This document shows positions 19,203 to 28,428 of a DNA stretch of 64,000 nucleotides, piece by piece; position 1 is the stretch's first letter; each line of letters opens with the position of its first letter. A program made the position numbers and the translations under genes. The DNA lies in contig NZ_CP013200.1 in assembly GCF_001445575.1 (NCBI RefSeq), positions 3,472,001 to 3,536,000 of the forward strand, in the 5' to 3' direction. This DNA comes from Arthrobacter alpinus. Lineage in GTDB: Bacteria > Actinomycetota > Actinomycetes > Actinomycetales > Micrococcaceae. Under the pieces are notes generated by a model. That model was not told where the DNA came from. It was given only the letters and a program-made list of their open reading frames with translations, and made no database searches.

Positions 19203-20837
19203 GTGCTTGCAACACTAGTTATTGGCCTGCGAGAAGGCCTTGAAGCCGCATTGATCGTGGGCATGATCGCCGCTTTCTTGCGCCGCAATTCCGTCTCCCT
19301 CAAGCCCATGTGGCTCGGCGTTGGCGCGGCCGTAGTGCTCAGCGCACTCGTGGGCATCATCTTGGAAATCGTCTCCGCCGCGCTCCCCCAGCAGCAGCAA
19401 GAAGCCATGGAAACCGTCATCGGTGTGGTGGCTGTGGTGATCGTGACGTTCATGATTGTGTGGATGAGCAAAAACGCCCGATCCATGAAATCCTCGCTCG
19501 AAGCTCATGCCGGATCGGCCATCAAGGGCGGCTCAGTCGTTGCCATGGCAACCATGGCCTTCCTCGCGGTCCTGCGTGAAGGCGTCGAAACGGCCGTTTT
19601 TATGGTGGCCGCGTTCCAGTCCTCCCTCAGTCCAGTCGCCGCCGGAACCGGCGCCTTGCTGGGCCTGGCCATTGCCGCTGGGGTCGGCTTTCTACTGTTC
19701 CGCGGAGCCATTAAACTCAACCTGGCCAAGTTCTTCAAGGCCACGGGCGTCTTTTTGGTGTTCGTCGCCGCCGGTCTGGTCATGAAATCCCTGCGCACCG
19801 CCCACGAGGCCGGCTGGGTCAACGTGGGCCAGGATCCCACAGTTACCTTGGCGTGGCTCGCTCCCAACGGCAGTGCGCGTGCAGCAATCCTGACAGGCGT
19901 TCTGGGCATCCCCAGCGATCCACGCGTGGTGGAGGTCCTGGGCTGGGCCCTCTATCTGCTCCCCATGCTGGCGTTCATCCTGTGGCCGCGCACTTGGCGC
20001 CCGTCCGCAGCAGCCCTGCCGCGTGTGCAATTCATCGCCGCCGGTGTCCTCGGCGCAGCCGCGATTGTGCTGATCATCGCCGCCCCTCTTGCCATCCCCG
20101 CCAATCCCCTCTCGCCAACAAGTACGACGCCGGCCATCACCTCCGCAGGTGAGGCGGGAGTTAAGCTGCAACTCACCTCGGGCGACGCCGCCAGCGCGGA
20201 CGTTGCTGCCGGAGCTAGGTCTGGTTCCGGAGCAGGGTCTGGTTCCGATGCCATCTCAGGTGCCGCTGCCACCGCCGAGAAGACGCTGCTCGTCACAGCT
20301 GCCGACGGCACCCAGAGCAGCTACCCGCTCACCCCTCATGGCAGCGAATCCCACGCCGGGCGCACAGTCTCCGCCTACACCGCTGTGGCAACCGCTGATG
20401 GACAGGGCGAACCCGCCAGCCTCTCCGTGACTGCCTTGACCGAGCTCAACGGCGGGCGGACGCCGGTGGGTATTAGCAGTTCCAGCAACCCAGGACCATT
20501 CACGGCAGTCTGGACCCACAAGGGCAAAATCTCCGTGTGGCTCGTCAACGATGCCATCATCGACGCCTCCAATACGCAGAGCGCCACCGTGACGCTGAGC
20601 GGCGGCGGCTTGAACACCCCGCGTACCATCGCCGTATCCGGCCACGACGGATGGCTGGTGCCCGAAGACGACGTCACGGCCGCCGTCACCGAACTCAACA
20701 GCTTTGAAGCGGCTAGCACCGAAAACGTGCTGTGGTCCCGCTACCTTCCTGCCGTGTTCCTCATTGCCGCGATGGTTCTGCTCGCTGCCGGCCGCCGCAA
20801 CCGGCGCCAGCTGCTCGTTACAGCACCCTCCCCGTAA
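19203..20837 (+). CDS. efeU: Ferrous iron permease EfeU (FTR1 family) with long C-terminal part
   Basis: Membrane iron permease, the channel of the EfeUOB importer. The first helix carries GLREGLEAALIVG and the fourth LAVLREGVETAVFM; these REXXE motifs are the iron ligands of FTR1 proteins. Seven helices end near residue 295. About 200 extracytoplasmic residues follow, with a Gly/Ser-rich linker, a beta-rich domain and a final membrane anchor (YLPAVFLIAAMVLLAAGR). This extension is longer than in E. coli EfeU. The GTG start has GGAG seven bases upstream. It is the first gene of efeU-efeO-efeB. Confidence 0.93.
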   Translation: MLATLVIGLREGLEAALIVGMIAAFLRRNSVSLKPMWLGVGAAVVLSALVGIILEIVSAALPQQQQEAMETVIGVVAVVIVTFMIVWMSKNARSMKSSLEAHAGSAIKGGSVVAMATMAFLAVLREGVETAVFMVAAFQSSLSPVAAGTGALLGLAIAAGVGFLLFRGAIKLNLAKFFKATGVFLVFVAAGLVMKSLRTAHEAGWVNVGQDPTVTLAWLAPNGSARAAILTGVLGIPSDPRVVEVLGWALYLLPMLAFILWPRTWRPSAAALPRVQFIAAGVLGAAAIVLIIAAPLAIPANPLSPTSTTPAITSAGEAGVKLQLTSGDAASADVAAGARSGSGAGSGSDAISGAAATAEKTLLVTAADGTQSSYPLTPHGSESHAGRTVSAYTAVATADGQGEPASLSVTALTELNGGRTPVGISSSSNPGPFTAVWTHKGKISVWLVNDAIIDASNTQSATVTLSGGGLNTPRTIAVSGHDGWLVPEDDVTAAVTELNSFEAASTENVLWSRYLPAVFLIAAMVLLAAGRRNRRQLLVTAPSP

Positions 20838-20934
20838 CTCTTCCCTCCAGCGCTTGGCTTATGCCAACCGGCCCTTTGCGCTCCCCAAACGTCTTTCACC
20901 CGCGTTCTTTTCATCTCTACCTTCAAGGACTTTC

Positions 20935-22176
20935 ATGATCTCCTTCGCCCCCCGACCCTTCCGCTCAGTGGCACCGGCCGTTCTAGCCGGCATGGCTGTG
21001 CTCACCCTTTCCTTGTCAGCGTGCGGCAGCGCAGCTACCACCAACGCTGGCAACGCCGCGGATCCCGCAAAGGGTGGCACAGCGTCGGTGAGTAATGGCG
21101 CAGCCCAGATCGCGGTCAGCGTTGAAAAGGTCGACGGCGAGGATTCTTGCGTCCCCAATTTCACCTCGGCCCCGGCCGGTCCCGTCACGTTTACCATCGC
21201 TAACAAGGACGCTTCCGGTGTCAGCGAGGTAGAACTGCTCAGCGATAAGCGCATCCTGGGTGAGCGTGAAAACGTGATTCCTGGCTTGAAGTCCGTGAGC
21301 TTCACCGTCACGCTCACTGGTGGCGAATACCAGCTGTACTGCCCCGGTGCCGGCAAGGAATACCAGCCGTTCAGCGTGAGTGGTGCAGCCGCATCCGCCG
21401 CCGCCAACGGTACGAGCGGTTTACTCAAGCAGGGCACCGATGGCTACGCCAAGTATGTCTCCGGTCAGGTGGACAGTCTGGTGCTGGCAGCGGCCACACT
21501 GCAGGCTGCCGTTGATTCCGGTGATGTTACCGCCAGCCAGAAGGCGTACGCCGAGGCCCGCCCGTTCTTCGAGCGGATCGAACCAGTCGCTGAGAGCTTC
21601 CCCGATCTGGACCCCGCGCTCGACCTTCGCGTGGCCGACGTCGAACCTGGAACAGAGTGGACTGGCTTCCACCCGTTGGAAAAGGATTTGTTCGAGGCTA
21701 AGGCCATCACGGCGTCCTCCAAGGCTCTGGCCGCTGGCATTGTGAAGAATGTTGCCACGCTGAAGACGCTGACGGCCGAGCTCGAGACCAACGCTTCCTA
21801 CAAGCCTGAGGAGCTGGCCAACGGTGCTAGCGGACTCCTTGAAGAAGTTCAGTCCTCCAAGATCACCGGCGAAGAAGAGGCGTACTCCAAGCTGGATCTG
21901 GTGGATTTTGCTGCCAATATTGAAGGTTCACAGCAGGCGTTTGAGTACCTCAAGCCGGCGCTGAACGAGATTGATCCCGCCCTGACCAAGCAGATTTCCG
22001 GCCAGTTCGAGACGGTCAACACGTCGCTGGATGGCTACAAGGATGCCAACGCGCTGGGTGGTTTTAAGGCTTACACGGACGAGTTGAAGAAGTCCGACGC
22101 CGCCAAGCTCACCGCCCTGATTCAGTCGTTGCAGGCACCGTTGGCCAAGATCGCTGAGAAAGTAGCCACGGTCTAA
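20935..22176 (+). CDS. efeO: EfeO iron-binding lipoprotein (cupredoxin plus M75 domain)
   Basis: Secreted partner of EfeU, 413 residues. The signal peptide ends in a lipobox LSLSACGS with Cys30, so the protein is a lipoprotein. Residues 55-140 form a cupredoxin-like domain (PAGPVTFTIANKDASGVSEV). The rest is a peptidase-M75/imelysin domain with the metal motif HPLE in TGFHPLEKDLFEAK. It delivers iron to EfeU. The ATG at 20935 has AAGGA seven bases upstream; the open frame begins earlier inside efeU. Its stop abuts the efeB ATG. Confidence 0.94.
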   Translation: MISFAPRPFRSVAPAVLAGMAVLTLSLSACGSAATTNAGNAADPAKGGTASVSNGAAQIAVSVEKVDGEDSCVPNFTSAPAGPVTFTIANKDASGVSEVELLSDKRILGERENVIPGLKSVSFTVTLTGGEYQLYCPGAGKEYQPFSVSGAAASAAANGTSGLLKQGTDGYAKYVSGQVDSLVLAAATLQAAVDSGDVTASQKAYAEARPFFERIEPVAESFPDLDPALDLRVADVEPGTEWTGFHPLEKDLFEAKAITASSKALAAGIVKNVATLKTLTAELETNASYKPEELANGASGLLEEVQSSKITGEEEAYSKLDLVDFAANIEGSQQAFEYLKPALNEIDPALTKQISGQFETVNTSLDGYKDANALGGFKAYTDELKKSDAAKLTALIQSLQAPLAKIAEKVATV

Positions 22177-23466
22177 ATGACTGAGATCACTCCTGCCGCG
22201 GACAAGGTTTCCCGGCGCAGGTTCTTGAGCGGATCTGCCGCCGTGGCCGGTGCCGGGGGGCTGGTTCTGGGCGCCGCCGGAGGTACGGCTATTGCCGCCG
22301 CCGCGGCGCCCGAGCCGGTCTCCGAAGAAGTCCGCATGGCCGAGCGGGCTTCTCTGACATACCCCTTTTATGGGCAGCATCAGGGCGGGATTGACACTCC
22401 CCCGCAGGACCATCTGGTTTTTACCGCCTTTGACGTGACGGCGCTAACGGCCGTGGAATTGCAGCTGGTCTTGGCCAAGTGGTCGGCCGCCATGTCCGAG
22501 CTGACGGCGGGTTCCCCCGTGGGGAAGGTGCAGCCTGAACGCGAACAAGCCATTCCCGTTGATACAGGTGAAGCCACGGACATGGGGCCGCAGGGGTTGA
22601 CGCTGACGCTGGGCTTTGGGCCATCGTTATTTGACGGCAGGTTTGGGCTGGAGAAGTTCAAACCGGTCGATTTTGCGGACCTTCCCGCCATGGCCGGCGA
22701 GTCGCTGGATCCGGCCTTGACCGGGGGCGACCTCTGCATTCAGGCCTGTGCCAACGATCCTCAGGTGGCCTATCACGCTGTGCGAAACCTGGCCCGAATG
22801 GCCCGGACCTCGGTGCGGACCAAGTGGACAGTGCTGGGCTTTGGCCGTGCATCTGCCGGAGCTGAGCAAGCCACGCCGCGAAACCTCATGGGCTTCAAGG
22901 ACGGCACCCGCAATATCCAAGAACCCGCCGATTTTTCGGACCAGGTGTGGGTTGGCGAGGAAGCAGGCCAGCCGTGGATGGTGGGCGGCAGCTACCTCGT
23001 GGCCCGGAAGATTCACATGTTGATTGAGACGTGGGACGAAGACCCCATTGGCGATCAGCAAACCATTTTTGGCCGGACCAAGAAAGAGGGCGCTCCGCTG
23101 ACCGGGGCCAAAGAGCACGACGTCCCGGACTTCCACGCCGCAGTAGCTGGCGGCACAGCGGATGAGACGGTCATCGCAGCGGACTCACACATAGCCTTGG
23201 CCGCTCACGAAAACAACAACGGCACCAAGATCCTGCGCCGGGGTTACAACTTCACGGACGGCCTGGATTCGGTGGGCCGTCTGGATGCCGGGCTTATGTT
23301 CCTGAGCTTTCAACGCAGCCCGGAGCAGTTTATTGCCCTGCAGCGAAAACTGGGGAAATCGGATCGACTCAACGAGTACATCCGCCATGTGGGTTCGGGC
23401 GTCTTCGCCGTTCCCGCCGGTCTGCCCGCCGCCGGTAGCTACTATGGCAAGGAATTCTTCGCCTAA
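22177..23466 (+). CDS. efeB: EfeB deferrochelatase / DyP-type heme peroxidase
   Basis: Tat-exported heme peroxidase of 429 residues. The twin-arginine signal is SRRRFLSGSAAVAGAGG. The DyP signature Gly-X-X-Asp-Gly is seen in LMGFKDGTRNIQ, and the proximal heme His is likely in the ADETVIAADSHIAL region. In EfeUOB systems it oxidises Fe(II) for uptake or takes iron from heme. It starts immediately after the efeO stop codon, so the three genes form one operon, closed by the hairpin at 23527-23591. Confidence 0.95.
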   Translation: MTEITPAADKVSRRRFLSGSAAVAGAGGLVLGAAGGTAIAAAAAPEPVSEEVRMAERASLTYPFYGQHQGGIDTPPQDHLVFTAFDVTALTAVELQLVLAKWSAAMSELTAGSPVGKVQPEREQAIPVDTGEATDMGPQGLTLTLGFGPSLFDGRFGLEKFKPVDFADLPAMAGESLDPALTGGDLCIQACANDPQVAYHAVRNLARMARTSVRTKWTVLGFGRASAGAEQATPRNLMGFKDGTRNIQEPADFSDQVWVGEEAGQPWMVGGSYLVARKIHMLIETWDEDPIGDQQTIFGRTKKEGAPLTGAKEHDVPDFHAAVAGGTADETVIAADSHIALAAHENNNGTKILRRGYNFTDGLDSVGRLDAGLMFLSFQRSPEQFIALQRKLGKSDRLNEYIRHVGSGVFAVPAGLPAAGSYYGKEFFA

Positions 23467-23526
23467 ACCCCTCCGGCCCCGGTTCCAGAACCACGAATCC
23501 GCTATTTCTGAGCACCCCACAACCAC

Positions 23527-23591
23527 GAGTGTCCACATAATGTACGTTTCCAGCCTGAAAACGGCCTGAAACGTACCTTATGTGGACACTC
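23527..23591. terminator. Long hairpin (GTGTCC...ATAATG family), copy 2
   Basis: 24-base arms 23527-23550 and 23568-23591 pair with one mismatch, sharing the outer gagtgtccacataa block with the element at 13837-13905. It lies between convergent efeB and dctA, so it can terminate both. Confidence 0.8.
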
Positions 23592-23621
23592 AGCGATGGA
23601 TCGGGTGAAATTCGGGTGAAA

Positions 23622-25037
23622 CTAGACCGTTGCGGGGACGCGCTCGCCCTGAGCGGGGCCATCGGAACCACGTGTGCCGGTAGTACCAGCGGCGCTATCA
23701 GTACCCGCAGCGCTCTGCTCACTGGCACCAGAAGAAGAACCGTGGTCGTCGTCCTCCATGTTGATTTCATCGAACGGGTTCCGGCCGGCCAGGACTTCGC
23801 GGGCCCTTTCGATATCCAGCTCCTTGGTCCACTTGCCAATCAGCAAGGTGGCCACAGCGTTGCCGGTGAAGTTGGTGAGGGCGCGGCACTCGGACATGAA
23901 CTTGTCGATGCCAACAATGACGCCCATGCCGTCGAGCAGAACCGGCTTGTGGGCCGCCAGCCCGGCAGCGAGGGTGGCCAGACCAGCTCCGGTGACACCG
24001 GCAGCACCCTTGGAGGCAATGACCATGAAGACCAACAGGCCAATCTGCTCACCCAGGTTCATCGGCAGGCCCATGGCGGTGGAGATGAACAAGGCGCTCA
24101 TGGTCAGGTAGATGGCGGTGCCGTCAAGGTTGAAGGAGTAACCGGTGGGGACGGTGATGCCCACAACGGGCTTGGAAACTCCGGCATGTTCCATCTTGGC
24201 CATCAGTCGCGGCAGAGCCGATTCGGAGGAGGATGTGGCGAAGATCAGGAGGTATTCGCGGCCCAGGTAACGCATCAGGGTGAAAATGTTCAGGCCGGTC
24301 ACCAGACGCAGGATGGAACCTAGAATCACCACGATGAACAGTGCACAGGTCAGGTAGAAGGCACCCATGAGGATGGCCATGGAACCAATGGCGGCCCAAC
24401 CCGTGGCACCGACTACGGCGGCGATGGCACCAAAGGCGCCGACCGGAGCGAGCCACATGATCATGGTCATCAGCTTGAAGACCACTTTTTGAATGTGTTT
24501 GACACCGTTGAGCACCGGCTCGCCGGCCTTGCCCAGGGACTGCACGGCGAAACCGACCATAAGTGCCAGTACCAAAGTGGGCAGCACGGGGATGTCACCG
24601 GGAATCATTTCCATGAGGAACTTCACCGTGGAGTTTTCCTCGGCGCCGCCACCGGCCTTGTACGGCTGCAGGTGCAGACCGGCGCCCGGGTGGATAATGT
24701 TGCCCACCAGCAGACCAATGGCCAGCGCCACTGTGGACATGGTCATGAAGTACAGCAGAGCCAGGCCGCCCACCTTGCCCACGGTGGCAGCCTTGGCAAT
24801 GGAGCCAACGCCGATCACGAGGGTGCAGAAGATGATGGGCGCAATGACCATCTTGATCAACGCAATGAACATGGTTCCCAGCGGCTTGAGTGACTTGCCA
24901 ACTTCAGGGGCCAGCAGACCAATGGCGGCGCCAAATACCACGGCCGCGATGACCGCAATATACAGCCAATGGGTCTTATCCATTCTGCGCCGCTTGGGTT
25001 TGGCCGTGCTGAGGGTCCCTCGTCCTTGAGAGCTCAT
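23622..25037 (-). CDS. dctA: C4-dicarboxylate/cation symporter (DAACS family)
   Basis: Inner-membrane symporter of 471 residues in the DAACS family, importing C4-dicarboxylates such as succinate, fumarate and malate with cations. Family marks include the Ser-rich re-entrant loop FATSSSESALPRLM and the helix-7 motif PTGYSFNLDGTAIYLTMSALF. The C-terminal 50 residues are acidic and Ser/Gly rich. The ATG at 25037 has AAGGAG six bases upstream. The divergent DcuS/DcuR-like two-component system probably controls it. Glutamate cannot be excluded as substrate. Confidence 0.93.
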   Translation of the reverse strand: MSSQGRGTLSTAKPKRRRMDKTHWLYIAVIAAVVFGAAIGLLAPEVGKSLKPLGTMFIALIKMVIAPIIFCTLVIGVGSIAKAATVGKVGGLALLYFMTMSTVALAIGLLVGNIIHPGAGLHLQPYKAGGGAEENSTVKFLMEMIPGDIPVLPTLVLALMVGFAVQSLGKAGEPVLNGVKHIQKVVFKLMTMIMWLAPVGAFGAIAAVVGATGWAAIGSMAILMGAFYLTCALFIVVILGSILRLVTGLNIFTLMRYLGREYLLIFATSSSESALPRLMAKMEHAGVSKPVVGITVPTGYSFNLDGTAIYLTMSALFISTAMGLPMNLGEQIGLLVFMVIASKGAAGVTGAGLATLAAGLAAHKPVLLDGMGVIVGIDKFMSECRALTNFTGNAVATLLIGKWTKELDIERAREVLAGRNPFDEINMEDDDHGSSSGASEQSAAGTDSAAGTTGTRGSDGPAQGERVPATV

Positions 25038-25135
25038 GGTGACTCCTTGCGTTTTGCTTTGCTGGTGTGCGCCGCTGGTGATTAGCATTGGTAGGTGGGC
25101 TGTGCGATCCGCCTCACATAAGATTGCCTCGCAAC

Positions 25136-25149
25136 GTGACTTATCTCAC
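25136..25149. promoter_or_regulatory. CRP-like dyad between dctA and the sensor kinase
   Basis: GTGA-N6-TCAC matches the core of the CRP/FNR-type site (TGTGA-N6-TCACA). It sits between two divergent genes for dicarboxylate use, where catabolite control would be expected. A single half-conserved site is weak evidence. Confidence 0.4.
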
Positions 25150-25184
25150 CGTTGTGTTCATATTGGTCGCACGAAAGGTTATTC

Positions 25185-26825
25185 ATGGTGTGGCGCGGCT
25201 GGAGTATTGCCCGCAGGTTGTTTGTTGCCAACCTGTTTTTGGTGGTGCTCTTGGCTGCCGGGCTGGCCACCGTGATGGTGTACGACGCCGGCTCCCGCAC
25301 TTATGAGCAGACCAGCGCGCGCATGCTTGCCGTCGCCACCGCGATCGCCGATTCCCCTGCCGTGCTGGCTGCGGCTCAAGAACCGAATCCGAGCGCCATT
25401 CTGCAGCCGTATGCCACGTCCGTCATGGCCGATGCCCACGTCGATTTCATCACCATGATGTCTCCCGCAGGCGTGCGCTGGACCCACCCCGATCCACAAG
25501 AAATTGGCAAGAAGTATGTGGGATCCATCGCTCAGGCACAGGCCGGACACACGTATTTTGAGACCACTGCCGGAACCTTGGGCCCTTCGGTCCGTGTCAT
25601 TGTTCCCATTCAGAACAGTGACGGGACGGTGTTGGGCATGGTGGCTGCCGGCACCACCGTGGACAACGTCCAGGTGCTGGTGGCGAGCAGGCTCCCGGCC
25701 GTAGCTGCTTTGGCAGCCGCGCTCCTGATCGCCGGATCTTTGGCCGCTTGGGCACTGGGCCGGTACCTCAAACGGGTCACCTTTGGTTGGGGACCTGAAG
25801 AACTGGGCCAGCTGTTTGCCTACTACGAATCGGTGCTGCATTCGGTACGTGAGGGATTGGTTCTGGTGGACACACGCGGCGCCATGGTGCTCTACAACGA
25901 TCATGCCGCGCTTCTCTTGGGGATCATCAAGGCGCCCCCTGCCGGGCAGACAGCAGCAGCGCAGCCCAGTCTGGATTCCCTCGGGCTGCCTGATTCGCTC
26001 AGGGAGCTGCTGAAGAGCGGGCGGACCGCCACGGATGAGGTCCATCTAGCCGGGGACCGCCTCCTGGTGGTTAGCCAGCGCCCGGCTCTCGCTCCGGGAA
26101 AGAACGCCCCGGCGGGCACGGTGGCAACCTTGCGTGATCACACAGAATTGACGGCTCTGGCCAGCAACCTCAGCAGTACTCAAACCTTGGTGGAGGCCCT
26201 GCGTTCCCAAACCCACGAACATTCAAACCGGCTGCACGCCATCATTTCCCTGATCGAACTGGATCGTCCCCGCGAAGCCTTGAACTTCGCTACGGCCGAA
26301 CATCGTGACACCGTGCGGCTGGGCGGGGAGTTTGTCGAAGCCCTCGATGAGCCGTTCCTGGCCGCACTCTTATTGGGAAAACGCGCCCAAGCCGCTGAGC
26401 TTGGTGTGACGCTGGAGCTGACAGCGGCCGGGACTCTGCCGCCCAACACCCTAGATCCGCGCGAATTGGTGACACTGCTGGGCAACTTGGTGGACAACGC
26501 CATGGACGCCGCCGCAAGCTGTGCACACAATCCCACAGTGTGGGTGGATCTGCTGGTGGCTGACGGCGAGCTCACCATCACGGTTGCCGACAACGGCCCC
26601 GGCCTGCCCACCACCGATCTGGATGTCCTTGGCAGAATAGGCACCACCGATAAGTCCTCGGTGGCCCCAGGCGGACGCGGCTACGGCATGGCTCTGATCC
26701 GCCGCGCTACCGCCGCTCTCGGTGGGACCATCACCGGGGAGAACGACGGCGGTGCCCTCATGACAGCGGTTTTCCCCGTGGACGCCCTTGAAGCACACTC
26801 CCCATCAACGAACGGAACACCATGA
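25185..26825 (+). CDS. Sensor histidine kinase, DcuS/CitA type
   Basis: Membrane sensor of 546 residues. Membrane segment 1 is at about residues 12-33 and segment 2 near 170-190. Between them is a PAS-like sensing domain (TMMSPAGVRWTHPDP is the usual DcuS/CitA wording). A cytoplasmic PAS follows, then the phosphoacceptor His in SQTHEHSNRLHAI. The ATPase core has NLVDNAMDAA, VADNGPGLP and GGRGYGMALIRR. It probably senses external C4-dicarboxylate or citrate and controls the divergent dctA. The ATG at 25185 follows AAAGG. The stop overlaps the regulator start as ATGA. Confidence 0.92.
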   Translation: MVWRGWSIARRLFVANLFLVVLLAAGLATVMVYDAGSRTYEQTSARMLAVATAIADSPAVLAAAQEPNPSAILQPYATSVMADAHVDFITMMSPAGVRWTHPDPQEIGKKYVGSIAQAQAGHTYFETTAGTLGPSVRVIVPIQNSDGTVLGMVAAGTTVDNVQVLVASRLPAVAALAAALLIAGSLAAWALGRYLKRVTFGWGPEELGQLFAYYESVLHSVREGLVLVDTRGAMVLYNDHAALLLGIIKAPPAGQTAAAQPSLDSLGLPDSLRELLKSGRTATDEVHLAGDRLLVVSQRPALAPGKNAPAGTVATLRDHTELTALASNLSSTQTLVEALRSQTHEHSNRLHAIISLIELDRPREALNFATAEHRDTVRLGGEFVEALDEPFLAALLLGKRAQAAELGVTLELTAAGTLPPNTLDPRELVTLLGNLVDNAMDAAASCAHNPTVWVDLLVADGELTITVADNGPGLPTTDLDVLGRIGTTDKSSVAPGGRGYGMALIRRATAALGGTITGENDGGALMTAVFPVDALEAHSPSTNGTP

Positions 26826-27523
26826 GCACCCCTTCCCCCATCCGGGTCCTCGTGGTGGACGATGAACCAATTGCGTTGGCCGCGCACGCAGCCTATGTGC
26901 GCCGACTGGACGGCTTTGAGGTGGTGGCCGAGGCACATGGCATGCAGGCGGCATTGGATGCACTGAACGATCCCGCCATCCCTGCCGTGCAGCTGCTTCT
27001 GCTGGATATGAACCTGACCGACGGGCACGGCCTGGACCTGCTGCGCCGCATCCACGGGCTGGGACTAGTCCCCGATGTTGTGGCGATCACGGCGGTCCGC
27101 GATGTCCACGTGGTGCGATCGGCCATTGCGCTGGGCATCACGGCGTACCTGATCAAGCCCTTCACTTTTTCCGCGTTCCGGGAAAAACTGGAGAACTACC
27201 GCAGCTACCACTCCGTGCTGGCGGACAGGGCACAGACCTCGCAGGAATCCATCGATCTGGCGCTATCGGCATTGCGGCCTACCGGGAAATTGGTGCTGCC
27301 CAAGGGCATGCTGACGGAGACGCTTCGCACGGTAGTTGATTGGCTCCGCACCCATGAACATCCGGCATCAGCCACCGAGGCCGCTGCCGAACTGGCCATG
27401 TCCCGGGTGACTGCACGGCGGTATCTGGATCACTTGGTGGAAACCGGTTCCGCCAGTAAGTCGCCACGGCACGGTTCCCCCGGCCGCCCGGAGCTGGAGT
27501 ACCGCTGGCTACTCCCCCATTGA
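26822..27523 (+). CDS. Response regulator, DcuR/CitB type
   Basis: Cytosolic response regulator of 233 residues paired with the kinase above. The receiver domain has the acidic pocket VLVVDDEPIA, the phosphorylated Asp in LLLLDMNLTDGHGLDLL and the Lys in AYLIKPF. A C-terminal helix-turn-helix spans about residues 180-215 (ASATEAAAELAMSRVTARRY). The overlap ATGA with the kinase gene indicates translational coupling. The likely target is dctA. Confidence 0.92.
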   Translation: MSTPSPIRVLVVDDEPIALAAHAAYVRRLDGFEVVAEAHGMQAALDALNDPAIPAVQLLLLDMNLTDGHGLDLLRRIHGLGLVPDVVAITAVRDVHVVRSAIALGITAYLIKPFTFSAFREKLENYRSYHSVLADRAQTSQESIDLALSALRPTGKLVLPKGMLTETLRTVVDWLRTHEHPASATEAAAELAMSRVTARRYLDHLVETGSASKSPRHGSPGRPELEYRWLLPH

Positions 27524-27559
27524 GCGGCTAGCCACGCTCCCTGCAACCCGTGCCCCTAC

Positions 27560-27610
27560 AAGTCAGTGCTGAATTTAAGTCAGTGCTGAATTTAAGTTAG
27601 CGCTGAATCT
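27560..27610. repeat. Three 17-bp tandem repeats at the deoR-type gene end
   Basis: Units 27560-27576 and 27577-27593 are identical (aagtcagtgctgaattt). The third, 27594-27610, differs at three positions and contains the stop codon of the DeoR-type gene. The repeats look like slipped duplication of the gene's 3' end. Confidence 0.8.
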
Positions 27611-28394
27611 CGGGGGCCACAATCACATGCGTTCCGGCCTCGTTGAAGGCTGCCAATTGAGCTGCCGTGATCCGTGAATCAGTAATGAGGTTGCGGAAAT
27701 CATGTTCCTCCATGGTGGCGAAGGCCCGTTTTCCAATCTTGGAGGCGTCAGCCAAAATGTAGGCCTCGGAGGCGCGGCGGGCCATCTTGGAGTTCACCGA
27801 CGCCTCACCCTCATCATTGGTAGTGGGGCCGGAACCGGGCTCGATGCCGTTGACACCAATGAAGGCGAAGTCCAGGGCCACGCGCGCCAAGATGGTGTCA
27901 GCGTACGGTCCCACCAACTCGTAAGAGCGCGGGTTAACGATGCCGCCGGTGACCATGATCTTGAAGTTGGGGCGGATGGCCAGCTGGGCGGCAATGTTGA
28001 TGGCGTTGGTGACCACGGTCAAGGTGGGCCGGTTCGATTGGACCATCAGGTCCTCACGCGTGGATAAGACCTGGGCCAAGGCCGTGCTGGTGGTTCCACC
28101 ACACAGCCCAATGACAGCACCTTTGGGAATCAGCGCACTGGCGGCATGGGCGATCTGCTGCTTTTCTTCGGCATGATCGTCGCGGTTGTACCGCCCAGGA
28201 AGGTCATAGGAAACAGAACCGCTCGTGGCCCCACCACGGGTACGTGTCAGCAAGCGCTCGTTGGCCAGTGAGTCCAGATCGCGGCGTGCCGTCGCAGGAG
28301 AAACGGCGAGTTTCTCCACGATTTCATCGACCTCCACCTGTCCCTCTGCGGCAAGCAGGTTCAAGATCGCGGTGAGTCGTTCAGTTCTGTTCAT
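27597..28394 (-). CDS. DeoR/GlpR family transcriptional regulator
   Basis: DNA-binding repressor of 265 residues. The N-terminal winged helix has the DeoR signature VSPATARRDLDSLANERLL followed by RTRGGA. The C-terminal sugar-phosphate-sensing domain has GLCGGTTSTALAQVL. DeoR-type regulators sense phosphorylated sugars. It is the last gene of the amino-sugar operon on the minus strand, and most likely controls it and perhaps the divergent GH101 gene. Confidence 0.92.
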   Translation of the reverse strand: MNRTERLTAILNLLAAEGQVEVDEIVEKLAVSPATARRDLDSLANERLLTRTRGGATSGSVSYDLPGRYNRDDHAEEKQQIAHAASALIPKGAVIGLCGGTTSTALAQVLSTREDLMVQSNRPTLTVVTNAINIAAQLAIRPNFKIMVTGGIVNPRSYELVGPYADTILARVALDFAFIGVNGIEPGSGPTTNDEGEASVNSKMARRASEAYILADASKIGKRAFATMEEHDFRNLITDSRITAAQLAAFNEAGTHVIVAPEIQR

Positions 28395-28428
28395 TGTTCA
28401 ATCCTAGGCTGCGTATCGCAGCTCGCGT

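Noticed and set aside
27560..27610. Short direct repeats as a possible CRISPR array
   Set aside because: The units abut with no spacers and are only 17 bases long. No cas genes are present.
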